Assembly (NCBI GenBank): GCA_950022655.1
Contig: OX465584.1
Span: 47,102,723-47,166,722, forward strand
Length of the DNA: 64,000 nt
Origin: Alentia gelatinosa
Lineage: Eukaryota > Annelida > Polychaeta > Phyllodocida > Polynoidae
Reading direction: 5' to 3'
This document shows positions 11,349-23,431 of this stretch, piece after piece. Every line of letters begins with the position of its first letter. Within the stretch, counting starts at the first letter, position 1. A program made the position numbers and the translations under genes. The notes beneath the pieces were generated by a model. That model did not search any database, was not told the DNA's origin, and was given only the letters and a program-made list of their open reading frames with translations.

Positions 11349-14300
11349 GCAGTTGTCGGTACAATATAAGATTCTACGTAGTTATAGGAACATTTAGGAT
11401 AGGCATTCGAGACAGCAGCATAGAATAAACGACCATATGGGTTAATCAATTACTAAATAAATGTTTTCTCTATCGTAAATTCCAACATCTTTTAGTCGTA
11501 AAGTTTAGAATAAAATGCATATGATTTCTGATCCAGAGGCAAAACAGCAACTTTTGATCTAACTCTTATCGTGGTCGAATTAAGTTATTAGCTATAAGAA
11601 TATTGCTCCTTGTTGTACCCAGGGTTTCAAATAGATTGTGAAGAGTAGGTGGTTCATGTCCCTGGAAGTCCCAACTGATGATTCTTCATACTTACTATTT
11701 GGATTAATTTTTCTGGTTAACTTCAAGACGTTGTGGACAATATGATGGCAATATCTTCGTGTGTTTCTAGTGAACGTGAGAGTGTGCTCAACATATTCCA
11801 AGGATAATTTTGAAACAATAGAAAAAATGATAGTCCTTAAGTATGAAGTATATGCCTATGTCAAAATAGACTCGAACCCATTTCTCTTAATACTTGATTC
11901 CACCAGACTTAATTCGAACACAAAGTTTTTGAAAAGCTGCTTGTCAATTGTCAGGATGTTGAGAGACTGTACATTTATATAACTATTGCTAAAATTAATC
12001 AATTCACCTTAACCTATACTGATAGCATTAATCACTGCAGACTACCTACACGAATATGAAAATACTCACTGAACTGGGTGACTTCATTTGAAAGTGTGAA
12101 GATTACCCTTCGACTAAACGCCATCAAGTATTGCACTTCAAAGCTGGAGTTATAAAAGGATGACAGAAATAGGTCACCATGTGTGTGAAAAGTTCTCTAA
12201 TTGCCCACAGCGTCAAGATCGAGTTTCCCACACGACACGAAAAATACACATCACTGACAAATTGCACATGTTTATGAAAGCTATTCAAACCGTGGGTAAA
12301 TCTCCAGCTGCTGTTCTTCCAGAAAGTCTGCATTTTATTATTCGTGAGTTACCATAGAAACAAGTTAGTTTTTCTTCATAATTGAACCGCTTTGGTTTTA
12401 AAATGAGATTTCAGTTTCTTCTACAGTTGTGTTAAGACTGAAATCAAATTAAATTCTCTATTTTTGCCAGAAGAATTTCATGTCTTACAGCTGAGAAGCG
12501 TAATGGGGTCAAACATGTGTCTTTTTTAGTTAACCTCTTCTTGAATTTCGTTTATATTTGATAGTTTTATAATTGATGTTGCATGTTCATTGAACAGTAT
12601 TTGGAGCTAGTCGGTATTACTTGTGCAGGTCCATACAATAGGGAGGCATAGTGCATGAACCAGCTGGCCAGCTGGTTGGATTTAATTCTTATATTTCATG
12701 CACTCCGTACCACGTGACCGCGTTTTTAATGATTTCCAGGTAGGTGTACATATACATTGACAATGAGACACAGTGAGTGTGTCTGAATTACATCTGTTCT
12801 TCGAAGTCGGGGGATATTTTTGAACTCGGAACAGATTTCATTCAGCCACCCTAACAACCTCTCCATATAATAAATGTCCGTACCCTGTCTGATCCTCTAC
12901 AGAACAGTATTAAAGACATGAAAGGGCATAAAATCAGAAACACCCAGAAGCACCACAGTTATAGCACACAAAAGTCCCTCACCGCTGTGTGGAAGAATTG
13001 CAAATTCCGTTCTGGCCAATCACTATCCCAACATACGGAGTGTGCCACTGGGGTTTGTGGAGGGGGCTCGCCGTGCCTAATAGAGGCAGAAAGTGGCTGA
13101 CAAAGGCGGCGACAAGAGAGGTAACACACGCACAAGGGAGCAATACTGACAGAGGACCCAATGTAAGGATTCCATTTGTTTCATGCATTATAAGAACGAA
13201 AATTAAGTACAGAAATGTGGCTGTGTGCCCTGAAACTTACTGCTTAAACAAAAAGCGAAAAAAAACCATGATTTGCTGAATGACATTCGATGTTCCTTCC
13301 CCTCGAGGTAGAACTAGAATATCTATAATTTAGAAGACGAGCTGTTATCATAAATTATATCTGCTATTCATTCATATAGCCGCTTGCTTGGTGCCATCCT
13401 GTATGTTAGAAGATATTGCGTGATTCCTTGGATCGCGTGTAAGAGGGAAGTTACGGAAACGGCTCTCATTTCTGTCTGGACACCTCATAACGTCAATAGA
13501 TGTCAGAGCTATTCCCTCCGGAGGAAATATAAAAAAATCTTCAGGTGTCTCGGCTGTAGTTCTGGGAGAAAAACCGTCATCTTTTGAGAAGCAACTCTAC
13601 GACATTGTACATATGTACATATTTTCAAATTCTGTCTATCTTTCTCAGAAATTCAATATCGCTATATAGAATCATTGCCTCAGATGCAATCCCAAATCTG
13701 ACAATCATGCAAGTTAGATCGTGGCAGACTATCAGTTAAATCAGTGCCATATTGAAGGGTGTCTACGATACAGATATTCAATGGTGTCTGCTTGATCAAT
13801 TCTGCAACGACGTTCCACCATACAGACCTTCTCGATGCGCCTACGATTTTGGTATTCAGCATCATAAGGTTTAATTGTTTATTGTAGTCGGTAGACACCC
13901 GGCCTTACAATACCCCATGCTGCTCCCAGCTGAGAAATGTTAGACTCTCTGTGCACGCTCACAGGCATGGTGGACGGGGCTTATTCTTTTGGAATCGATA
14001 ACAGAGCCTTATTACTGTAGTTCATCTTTAAGGGACTGCATTCACTTGCAAGTAAGTCCCATAATGTTGTCTGTTAATCATGATACCCAAATGAGTCTCA
14101 GAATATGAATATTCATATTGCATTTTTTATTTGTCATAATTTCTTTATTCTGGGGGAAAAGGAACAGCGTATAACCGCCAGTAAATAGCAGCCATTTTAC
14201 TTTGAACAGTCCTTAAAAAGAGATTGTGACAGTTATATGGAGACATCAGCACAAGAAAATGTATTGGCTATGAACCACTGGTCCTTTTACAGAACAGATC

Positions 14301-15823
14301 ATGTATGATATAATATGAATCAGATATCCTCGAAGAGATATTTTCTTCATGGTCTATCACTTTTTTTGTACCAGTACATTTTCTCTTTTTTTTCATGAAT
14401 TTTTATTGACTTGTAGCGTCATCGCGCACGCGATGTTTTTCAGTTACATTCAAGGTCCAGGGTAACAGTTTTTCAGTCCACATATGCTGATTCAATTTTC
14501 ATCTTTGTTGTAACTTTCATAACTTTAATAGTAAGTCTAATAGTTATTCATCCATATGTATACTTACACTATACCCAAATAGGGAAAGTTTTCCATATTG
14601 GGCGAGTGATTTTTGAGGCGAAAAATCCCAGGGCGACTTCGTTTCGGGGCGAGTCTTTCAGTATTCCCCCTACCACCTACCTCCCACCTAGCACCAAGCT
14701 ACATTAAGCTTAATGCGAAATGCCTTCCCGGGCCCACCCCAGAAGGAAACTCATGTAATGTGACATTCACAATTACCTGTATTCGGGGTCGTGTATCCTA
14801 TTAGACCGAGCTCTAGGTGCCTGTACGGCCGCCCATCGCATCAAAACCCTGGTAATCTAAGCAAAATGATAGCAGGCCAATCGAAACATTTCAGGGAACC
14901 TTCACAGATGGCCCGTAATGAAGATGGAAACCGAGGAGGAGGTGGAGGTCGGTGGATGGGTCTCTGCGTACAACACTGGGAAATTGTGTTGATGGAAGTA
15001 TGCTCCCGCAGTACGTCTTAGGCCCAGTTTACACCTACCGATTTTGACCACCGATTGTAGAATCGGGCACCCCCGACTGATTATTACATATTCCCAATAA
15101 AATAATGGTGTAAACAGCAAAAATTACCTGTTCAATGATTTCTGAACCCTAAAGTGCGTAATCTGACACCCCCGATCGATTTATAAAGCCACCGATACAA
15201 TCAAAAATGGGTAGTGTCATCGATTATCGGTACCGATTTTTTCTTGGAGAACACCACCAACCGAACTAAGCCTTAACGATATTCAATCGGTGCGTTTTCC
15301 GTCACCAGGTGTAAAGATCTGGCACCGCGGACCGATTTCTGAGACCACCGACAAAATCAACCCAGGTTGAACCAATCAGTGATGCAATGCAGACCTGAAT
15401 GTATTTCCACCAGTGCAGATAAAATGTATGATCGGTCGTCAGATGCAAACGTCTCACTGACATACATTGTCAGCAAATAATGGTACCAATATTTTCCCGA
15501 GGAGCCCCTCTGACCAACGTTTCTCCCCGATGATTTAGGTTGTAAACTCTGCCTACCTTACACCTTGTTTTGTTCACACGACTAATAAACGCAACAATTA
15601 TCTATCGGGATGACCTGCAATAATTGTGACGCCATGTGTGATGTTCATGAGAAAAATCATCGACCAAGCATGGAAATGTGTTGTTTACACCTGACGATTT
15701 TTCATTGGGAACGTAAAATAATTTAGGGTGGACCACAACCACATCACCGCCTAAAATCCTTTGGACCTTTTAGTTTATACCTGACGATTTTCTTTTATGG
15801 AGAACGGGTTTATCAATCTTTAA

Positions 15824-16197
15824 CCCTTTAAGGACGGCCGCCTATGGCAGAACTAAACACTTGGAGACGGCTACAAGTGACTATGTACAGTTCTAGGGGA
15901 CGGGAGCATTGTCCTCTAAACTCAGAATTGGAAAGTTTATCACGTGATATAATCGGGAATCCTTAATATTTCTATTTCTTTTATTTAGAATTCTAAATAT
16001 GATGTTATACCTACATTCTGTGCAAATTTCAAGTTTGCTGCTAAAATATTTCCTTTACAAAAGCAATTTCATATGATATATATCATATCCAGCAAATGAT
16101 GCCTTAAGGCATCATCCGCCCCCGGCCGGTTGATGCCTTAAGGCATCACCCGCCCCCAGCCGGGTGATGCCTTAAGGCATCATCCGCCCTTAAAGGG
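15824..16197. mobile_element. piggyBac-like MITE with TTAA target duplication
   Basis: Begins CCCTTTAAGGACGGCC and ends CCGCCCTTAAAGGG, imperfect TIRs, flanked on both sides by TTAA (15820-15823 and 16198-16201). Duplication copy 1 has the single uninterrupted TTAA at the equivalent place (around 10120), so insertion followed the duplication. TTAA targeting and CCCTT-type ends are hallmarks of piggyBac. The right third carries three perfect palindromes centred on GCCTTAAGGC. There is no coding capacity in 374 bp. A second family member lies at 40467-40812. Confidence 0.85.
16096..16182. repeat. Triplicated palindrome TGATGCCTTAAGGCATCA
   Basis: Perfect palindromes occur at 16096-16115 (20 bp), 16131-16148 and 16165-16182 (18 bp each), about 34 bp apart, separated by GC-rich CCGCCCCCGGCCGG-type spacers. 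They sit inside the MITE near its right end. Confidence 0.9.
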
Positions 16198-17392
16198 TTA
16201 AGCTTGATGATGCACCAGTTATGTCCGTGTACTAAGCCAGATTGTAATGCTTATATGTCCTCCGTTCACTTTTATAGTTTTTGATTATGGAACGCCCGAT
16301 CAGCCCTTGTATAAAATACTGACAACTATAAATATTCTAAATCACTAACTAAGAGCAAACTGCAAAATAGTATTTTGCTCCTTTGATTCTAATATTGATT
16401 TTGAGGGATTGTACTTTTGAATCTTGCCTTGGTGTCAACTGAACAATATGATGTGTTTTGTACATTGCTTGTATCAAAGTCATGCTGTGTCAGTATCAAG
16501 AAATCTATCTATATTTGGTTGGTAGCATTGAACCCAAGTAGTTTGATATTGATGACTGATTGGGTTGGGCCATGAAAATCAGCTGGTCTCTGTTGAGGCC
16601 TAAGCCACCTTTGTTGACACCCTAAGCTTGCATGTAAAGCTAACTTGTGTGTGATGATGTGCCATTATTGATGAAAATCAATAGAGAAATGTAAAAATAG
16701 GATATTAAAAAAAATACCAACACTGACCTCGCCGCGCGTGGTGCTAAATTCGACCGTCGTGGACAAAAATCGTCTGGTGTAAACAGTGGCTTATGAGGTT
16801 TCTACTACTACTGCAGCTAAAGCCTTCAACGTGGTACCACTCCAGTAGACGATATAGAGAAATGGGGAACTAGAATTATGCGTATATAAATGGAGTATTA
16901 TGGACGAGATTACACTTTTATGCGTTGGGCTATACCAGAGAGTAATGAATAACTAAAAGAAAATCCCGACCCCTAGAATTCTTTCAGAGATTACGTCGAC
17001 AGATATTCCCCAGAAGAGCCACACCACGTTTCTTTTCAATAATGCATGAAGCTGTGAAGCCAGAGAAGACATCAAAGATTGTACCGCTCAGCGGGGAGGG
17101 CCACCGATAAAAGTGATTCAAGACAGGGTTCAGGCTTTGCTCAGAAATAAGAAACTCATCAATGAAGACTAAAATCTCGTTTAACAGAAAAAGGGAGGGA
17201 ATTCTTTTCTATTAGACATTTAAGCCTTGTCTGTTGACATTCAGTTCAGACAAGCGTACGACAATTCGGTGCAACATACAAGCTCTGGTTGTAGAGAGAT
17301 ATTCACGGAAAACCAGAAAAGCTGCTAATGATCAAACTGATTTATAGGGGGAAATTATGCATTGATATAGAGGCGAATATTTTGGCATGGTT

Positions 17393-17427
17393 GCAACGTT
17401 TCGTCTTACTTCATTAAACCTCTTCAG
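17393..17427 (-). other. Hammerhead-ribozyme-like core, duplicate copy
   Basis: Copy 2 equivalent of 11314-11348, with the same CTGAAGAG ... GACGAAACG arrangement on the minus strand. Confidence 0.25.
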
Positions 17428-19210
17428 GCAGTTGTCGGTACAATATAAGATTCTACGTAGTTATAGGAACATTTAGGATAGGCATTCGAGACAGCAGCAT
17501 AGAATAAACGACCATATGGGTTAATCAATTACTAAATAAATGTTTTCTCTATCGTAAATTACAACATCTTTTAGTCGTAAAGTTTAGAATAAAATGCATA
17601 TGATTTCTGATCCAGAGGCAAAACAGCAACTTTTGATCTAACTCTTATCGTGGTCGAATTAAGTTATTAGCCATAAGAATATTGCTCCTTGTTGTACCCA
17701 GGGTTTCAAATAGATTGTGAAGAGTAGGTGGTTCATGTCCCTGGAAGTCCCAACTGATGATTCTTCATACTTACTATTTGGATTAATTTTTCTGGTTAAC
17801 TTCAAGACGTTGTGGACAATATGATGGCAATATCTTCGTGTGTTTCTAGTGAACGTGAGAGTGTGCTCAACATATTCCAAGGATAATTTTGAAACAATAG
17901 AAAAAATGATAGTCCTTAAGTATGAAGTATATGCCTATGTCAAAATAGACTCGAACCCATTTCTCTTAATACTTGATTCCACCAGACTTAATTCGAACAC
18001 AGAGTTTTTGAAAAGCTGCTTGTCAATTGTCAGGATGTTGAGAGACTGTACATTTATATAACTATTGCTAAAATTAATCAATTCACCTTAACCTATACTG
18101 ATAGCATGAATCACTGCAGACTACCTACACGAATATGAAAATACTCACTGAACTGGTTGACTTCATTTGAAAGTGTGAAGATTACCCTTCGACTAAACGC
18201 CATCAAGTATTGCACTTCAAAGCTGGAGTTATAAAAGGATGACAGAAATAGGTCACCATGTGTGTGACAAGTTCTCTAATTGCCCACAGCGTCAAGATCG
18301 AGTTTCCCACACGACACGAAAAATACACATCACTGACAAATTGCACATGTTTATGAAAGCTATTCAAACCGTGGGTAAATCTCCAGCTGCTGTTCATCCA
18401 GCAAGTCTGCATTTTATTATTAGTGAGTTACCATAGAAACAAGTTAGTTTTTCTTCATAATTGAACCGCTTTGGTTTTAAAATGAGATTTCAGTTTCTTC
18501 TACAGTTGTGTTAAGACTGGAATCAAATTAAATTCTCTATTTTTGCCAGAAGAATTTCATGTCTTACAGCTGAGAAGCGTAATGGGGTCAAACATGTGTC
18601 TTTTTTAGTTAACCTCTTCTTGAATTTCGTTTATATTTGATAGTTTTATAATTGATGTTGCATGTTCATTGAACAGTATTTGGAGCTAGTCGGTATTACT
18701 TGTGCAGGTCCATACAATAGGGAGGCATAGTGCATGAACCAGCTGGCCAGCTGGTTGGATTTAATTCTTATATTTCATGCACTCCGTACCACGTGACCGC
18801 GTTTTTAATGATTTCCAGGTAGGTGTACATATACATTGACAATGAGACACAGTGAGTGTGTCTGAATTACATCTGTTCTTCGAAGTCGGGGGATATTTTT
18901 GAACTCGGAACAGATTTCATTCAGCCACCCTAACAACCTCTCCATATAATAAATGTCCGTACCCTGTCTGATCCTCTACAGAACAGTATTAAAGACATGA
19001 AAGGGCATAAAATCAGAAACGCCCAGAATCACCACAGTTATAGCACACAAAAGTCCCTCACCGCTGTGTGGAAGAATTGCAAATTCCGTTCTGGCCAATC
19101 ACTATCCCAACATACGGAGTGTGCCACTGGGGTTTGTGGAGGGGGCTCGCCGTGCCTAATAGAGGCAGAAAGTGGCTGACAAAGGCGGCGACAAGAGAGG
19201 TAACACACGC

Positions 19211-21792
19211 TGACAGAGGCTGGACAAAGCTGACAAAGGCTGGGCAGGCTTGACCGCCGGCCGCGGGCACCTCCACCCGGCCTTTGTAGTATATCAGGCG
19301 GAATGACCGCCATGCAGTGTCCACAACACACGTGGCCTCTCTGTCCAACGCCCGGAGGCTGCCTGCTCCTTCTGCCACCAGGGGCGCCCCGGATAACTGC
19401 CCAACAGGTCGCCAGGGGTCGCAGCAGCGCAGGGCGACGCCTGGTGGCGAGTGTGGCTTCAGAGGGCAAGCGTTCGACGTTTTGTACATCAGAAGAAAGG
19501 GAAGGAAGCGAGGGAGCGAGGGAGGGGAAAGAAGCAAGGGGGACGTCCGTGCAAAATACTCCGCGTGACTTGAGCAGGGCGAAGTTACCCACAGATAAAT
19601 ACACAATATTATCATGGTTCTGATCTGTGTGCTGGTTTTCTGCGCGTTGTCAACGCGCAGTAATATTTAAACGAAAAGAATATATGAGGATGCTGCGTAA
19701 AGTCAACTACGAGGAGAATATCACAACGCAGATCAAAATAATGATAATAATGTGTATTTATCTCTGGGTTAAAAAATATGATAATGATGTATTTATTGTT
19801 GATCTTGGGGCATAGCTCTATATGATAATAACTTGATTCAGTTATTTGATGTAGACATTTGGTGTGATTAGAATCTAAAGACATAAAAATTCAGGGAATG
19901 TTGCCATGCGGTGTTATAACAAAAATGAGATTTCGCATCACAGTTTCAATAAGAAAATCGCCCTTGTCTTTTAGTAGAAGGGCAATCCATCTCACTTTAC
20001 AAGACAGAAAATATTCACGCACTCAAAGCCTCTTCTCTGTCAACTATCATCCACATTTCTGTTTCGATGGAAATCGATCGAGGGACTTCAACTACAGCTC
20101 CTTCCAACAACCGAATTCCGTTTCAACATGAAGAAATCACTTGCTGCCCGATTTCACTTAAAGATAATTCCATTTTAAATATTCTCTTGGGGAACTTTTC
20201 CCGGAAGTGAGCATGTTTTTTAATAGATTATACGCATGCGTCAATCCGTGACGTATCGGACGTTTTGTAAGACCCATAGTATGATAAATTCCCCACGATA
20301 TGCAGCTATTGAAAATGTGGCACTGAATAATTACAAAGTAACTGATTCTATGACTCCCAGCTTTTCACTGCAGTTGAATTATAATAGATCAGCTCCAGAA
20401 GACAGGTCCACTTTAAAGTGTGATCCCAGGTTGTATTTCATTCGCCTTAATGGGGTACATTTCTATAGATATTACCGACCAAAGTGCTTGGGCTTCACAT
20501 AATTGCCCATAGCTCCTGTTTAATTACAGATTTCTGATTGTATCTACCAAATGGAAACGTGAAATGATGGAGGAAACCTCTTCGAGTCTCATTCCCAGAA
20601 CATTAGTAGTATATGAAAGTGTGGGCGATGCGCAGGCACCACAGAAGCCATTTGAAGTTAGGGTAATCATCCTGAAATATAGCGCCATGTTATCGCCTAG
20701 CACTACGCCACACATTAAACACATCAAAGGGTCAGCATTTCGAAATTGCACAGCTATCTCTAATGCTATAACTCTTGTAGATTTTGATGTGCAAAACATA
20801 AAATCACAGAGAGTGAAGCATATTATGAACATGCTGGGAATGGGATAACGCCACAGCCTGATTCTATGAAGTTGAAAGGGAACATATGGCTTATTGCACA
20901 ATGAAATGAGTTCAGGTAATTCCCGTTTTTATTATACATTAATGAGATGTAACGCCACATTACTCCTGCAGATGTAGCGTATTCAGTTAGATTAACTTTG
21001 CTCATTTGCTACGAAGTATCACAGATATGGGGCGTTTCCACATGCCGATGAAAGGTCCACCAAAATTAGATGCACCCCGTAATGTTGGTTCTATTTGAAA
21101 ATTTATCGTTGCACGTAATCGATTTTATGCATGTGGTACTGTCATAGGAAAAAACCTATGCCTTTGAATAGGCAGGACTCATTTCGACAACTATAGATTG
21201 ATTTATTTTCTCGACAATCTACAGTTGTCTCGTATTCGGTCATCTACTGTAAATGGCGAGTGAGATCATCAAGGAAACTTTTTGATTGTGAATTTATTGT
21301 ACTTGAAGGGCGCTAGCCGTACATGGTAACCAGCTTGTTAAACTTGCTGAATATTGCCAGCTTAAATAACAGTTTTGAAGAATACGAAGTAGGTTATTTT
21401 GGGCATTTCTGTTTGGTTCCAGAAGGCACGCATGGTTTGTGCAGTTGATCTGGTAGATTCGTGCTAAAGAGACGGATTTAGGTTTTTATGATGAAATTAG
21501 GTTGGAATGTATGTTTGGGCAGATATGAACAATAATTCAAGGATCGTTTTACTGAGACACTTTGAATTAGTAGTTGTATGTGTACTAGTAATATATTGAA
21601 GTGCATGATATACTCATGTATGTACAATGACGTGTCGATGCACATCTGATGAACTCTACTTGCACAGTGCAAATACCAAATGAAGGTTAACTCTACTTTT
21701 ACAGAGAAGGGAAGCGATTCCCCAACAAATTTTTTGTTTTGGCTTAGATAGTTTAGATAGTCTTCTTTATATTCCTTTTAAACGTTTTTAAA
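19211..21792. other. 2.58 kb block present only in duplication copy 2
   Basis: Copy 1 joins AACACACGC directly to GGGAGCAATACTGAC with about five unmatched bases, whereas copy 2 has 2.58 kb between these sequences. No TIR, LTR, poly-A or target duplication is seen, so a deletion from copy 1 with short filler is at least as likely as an insertion into copy 2. The first 400 bp (about 19250-19600) are GC- and CpG-rich with long overlapping open frames on both strands and a partial CTCF-like CCACCAGGGGCGC (around 19376). The remainder is AT-rich and includes a GTTTCCAC-type TIR relic near 21044. No gene recognised. Confidence 0.75.
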
Positions 21793-21897
21793 TGGGAGCA
21801 ATACTGACAGAGAACCCAATGTAAGGATTCCCTTTGTTACATGCATTATAAGAATGAACATTAAGTACATAAATGTGGCTGTGTGCCCTGATACTTA

Positions 21898-22179
21898 GGC
21901 CCGGCGTCCACCTACTACGATAGGATCGTAGACCTCCCGATATGGCACCGATACAAAATCTCAAAATCGGTGCCATATCGGGAAGGTGCAAAATCGTAGA
22001 CATCTGTCTAGACATGCCAATCCACCACGCATTGTATGGGGGTTTTATCGGTGTCTAATCGCAGAAACGTGGTCAACTGCCCCGATATTAGGTAACCTTC
22101 CGACGCGATTTTGATTTTTTATCGGGAGGTGCGTCGTAGGGCATATCGGTGCCATATCGTAGTAGGTGGACGCCGGGCC
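21898..22179. mobile_element. PIF/Harbinger-like MITE with TTA target duplication
   Basis: Long near-perfect inverted repeats, GGCCCGGCGTCCACCTACTA at the left and the complementary TAGTAGGTGGACGCCGGGCC at the right. It is flanked by TTA (21895-21897 and 22180-22182). Copy 1 of the duplication retains a single TTA (13237-13239). A nested hairpin of CCGATATGGCACCGAT and its complement lies inside (around 21936-21981). At 282 bp it is non-coding. Confidence 0.88.
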
Positions 22180-23431
22180 TTACTGCCCAAACAAAAAGCG
22201 AAAAAAAACCAATGATTTGCTGAATGACATTCGATGTTCCTTCCCCTCGAGGTAGAACTAGAATATCTATAATGTAGAAGACGAGCTGTTATCATGAATT
22301 ATATCTGCTATTCATTCATATAGCCGCTTGCTTGGTGCCATCCTGTATGTTAGAAGATATTGCGTGATTCCTTGGATCGCGTGTAAGAGGGAAGTTACGG
22401 AAACGGCTCTCATTTCTGTCTGGACACCTTATAACGTCAATAGATGTCAAACCTATTCCCACCGGAGGAAATAAAAAAAATCTTCAGGTGTCTCGGCTGT
22501 AGTTCTGGGAGAAAAACCGTCATCTTTTGAGAAGCAACTCTACGACATTATGCATATGTACATATTTTCAAATTCTGTCTATACTTTTGGGAATTTCGAT
22601 ATCGCTATATAGAATCATTGCCTCATATGCAACTCCAAATCTGACAATCATGCAAGTTAGATCGTGGCAGACTATCAGTTAAATCAGTGCCATATCGAAG
22701 AGTGTCTACGATGCAAATATTCAATGGTGTCTGCTTGATCAATTCCGCAACGATGTTACACCATACAGACCTTCTCGATGCACCTACGATTTTGGCATTC
22801 TGCATCGTAAGGTCTAATTGTTTATTGTAGTCGGTAGACACCCGGCCTTACAATACCCCATGCTGCTCCCAGCTGAGAAATGCTAGCCTCTCTGTGCACG
22901 CTCACAGGTATGGTGGACGGGGCTTATTCTTTTGGAATCAATAACAGAGCCTTATCACTGTAGTTCATCTTTAAGGGACTGCATTCACTTGCAAGTAAGT
23001 CCCATAATGTTGTCTGTTAATCATGATACCCATATTTATTTGTCATATATTTTATTCTGGGGAAAAAGGAACAGCGTATAACCGCCAGTAAATAGCAGCC
23101 ATTTTTATCTTGAACAGTCCTTAAAAAGAGATTGTGACAGTTATATATATATGACATAAGCACAAGAAAATGTATTGGCTTTGAACCACTAGTCCTTTTG
23201 CAGAACAGATCATGTATGAGGTAATATGAATCAGATATCCTCGAAGAAATATTCTATCACTTTTTTTTGTACCACTACATTTTTTAAATTATTTTTTATA
23301 ACTTTTTATTGACTTGTTGCGTCATCGCGCACGCGATGTTTTTCAGTTACAGTCAAGGTCCAGGGTAACAGTTTTTTCAGTCCACATATGCTGATTCCAT
23401 TTTTATCTTTGTTGTAACTTTCATAACTTTA

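Larger units (their letters stand above)
8831..14527 (+). repeat. Segmental duplication, copy 1 (5.7 kb)
   Basis: From TAAGTCTAATAGTTATTCA (8831) to TTCATAACTTTA (14527) the sequence is repeated in direct orientation at 14532-23431. The two copies abut. By eye the central part (about 9.0-13.1 kb) differs at only one or two positions per hundred, while the outer ends differ more. Copy 1 lacks three blocks present in copy 2. Small open frames here (such as 11761-11982 + and 12160-12357 +) recur in copy 2 only because of the duplication. No gene recognised in the unit. Confidence 0.95.
15021..16790. mobile_element. PIF/Harbinger-like element, duplicate copy, with nested MITE
   Basis: Copy 2 equivalent of 9322-10713. 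Here both flanks are TTA (15018-15020 and 16791-16793), confirming the target duplication. It is interrupted by the TTAA-flanked MITE at 15824-16197. Confidence 0.65.
14532..23431 (+). repeat. Segmental duplication, copy 2 (8.9 kb, with insertions)
   Basis: Direct tandem copy of 8831-14527. Extra blocks relative to copy 1 are 15824-16197 (piggyBac-like MITE), 19211-21792 (2.58 kb, no TIRs, polarity unknown) and 21898-22179 (Harbinger-like MITE). Copy 1 has an extra ATGAGTCTCAGAATATGAAT-containing stretch near 14092 that copy 2 lacks. Beyond 23431 the two sequences diverge abruptly. Confidence 0.95.

Noticed and set aside
11592..12357. Small frames conserved between the two duplication copies (for example 11761-11982 and 17840-18061)
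   Set aside because: Conservation is explained by recent duplication of the DNA. No domain, codon bias or regulatory context supports a gene.
19038..19615. Two overlapping ~185-codon minus-strand frames
   Set aside because: GC-rich sequence leaves several frames open. No domain or conserved motif. The part shared with duplication copy 1 is only a short open stretch there.
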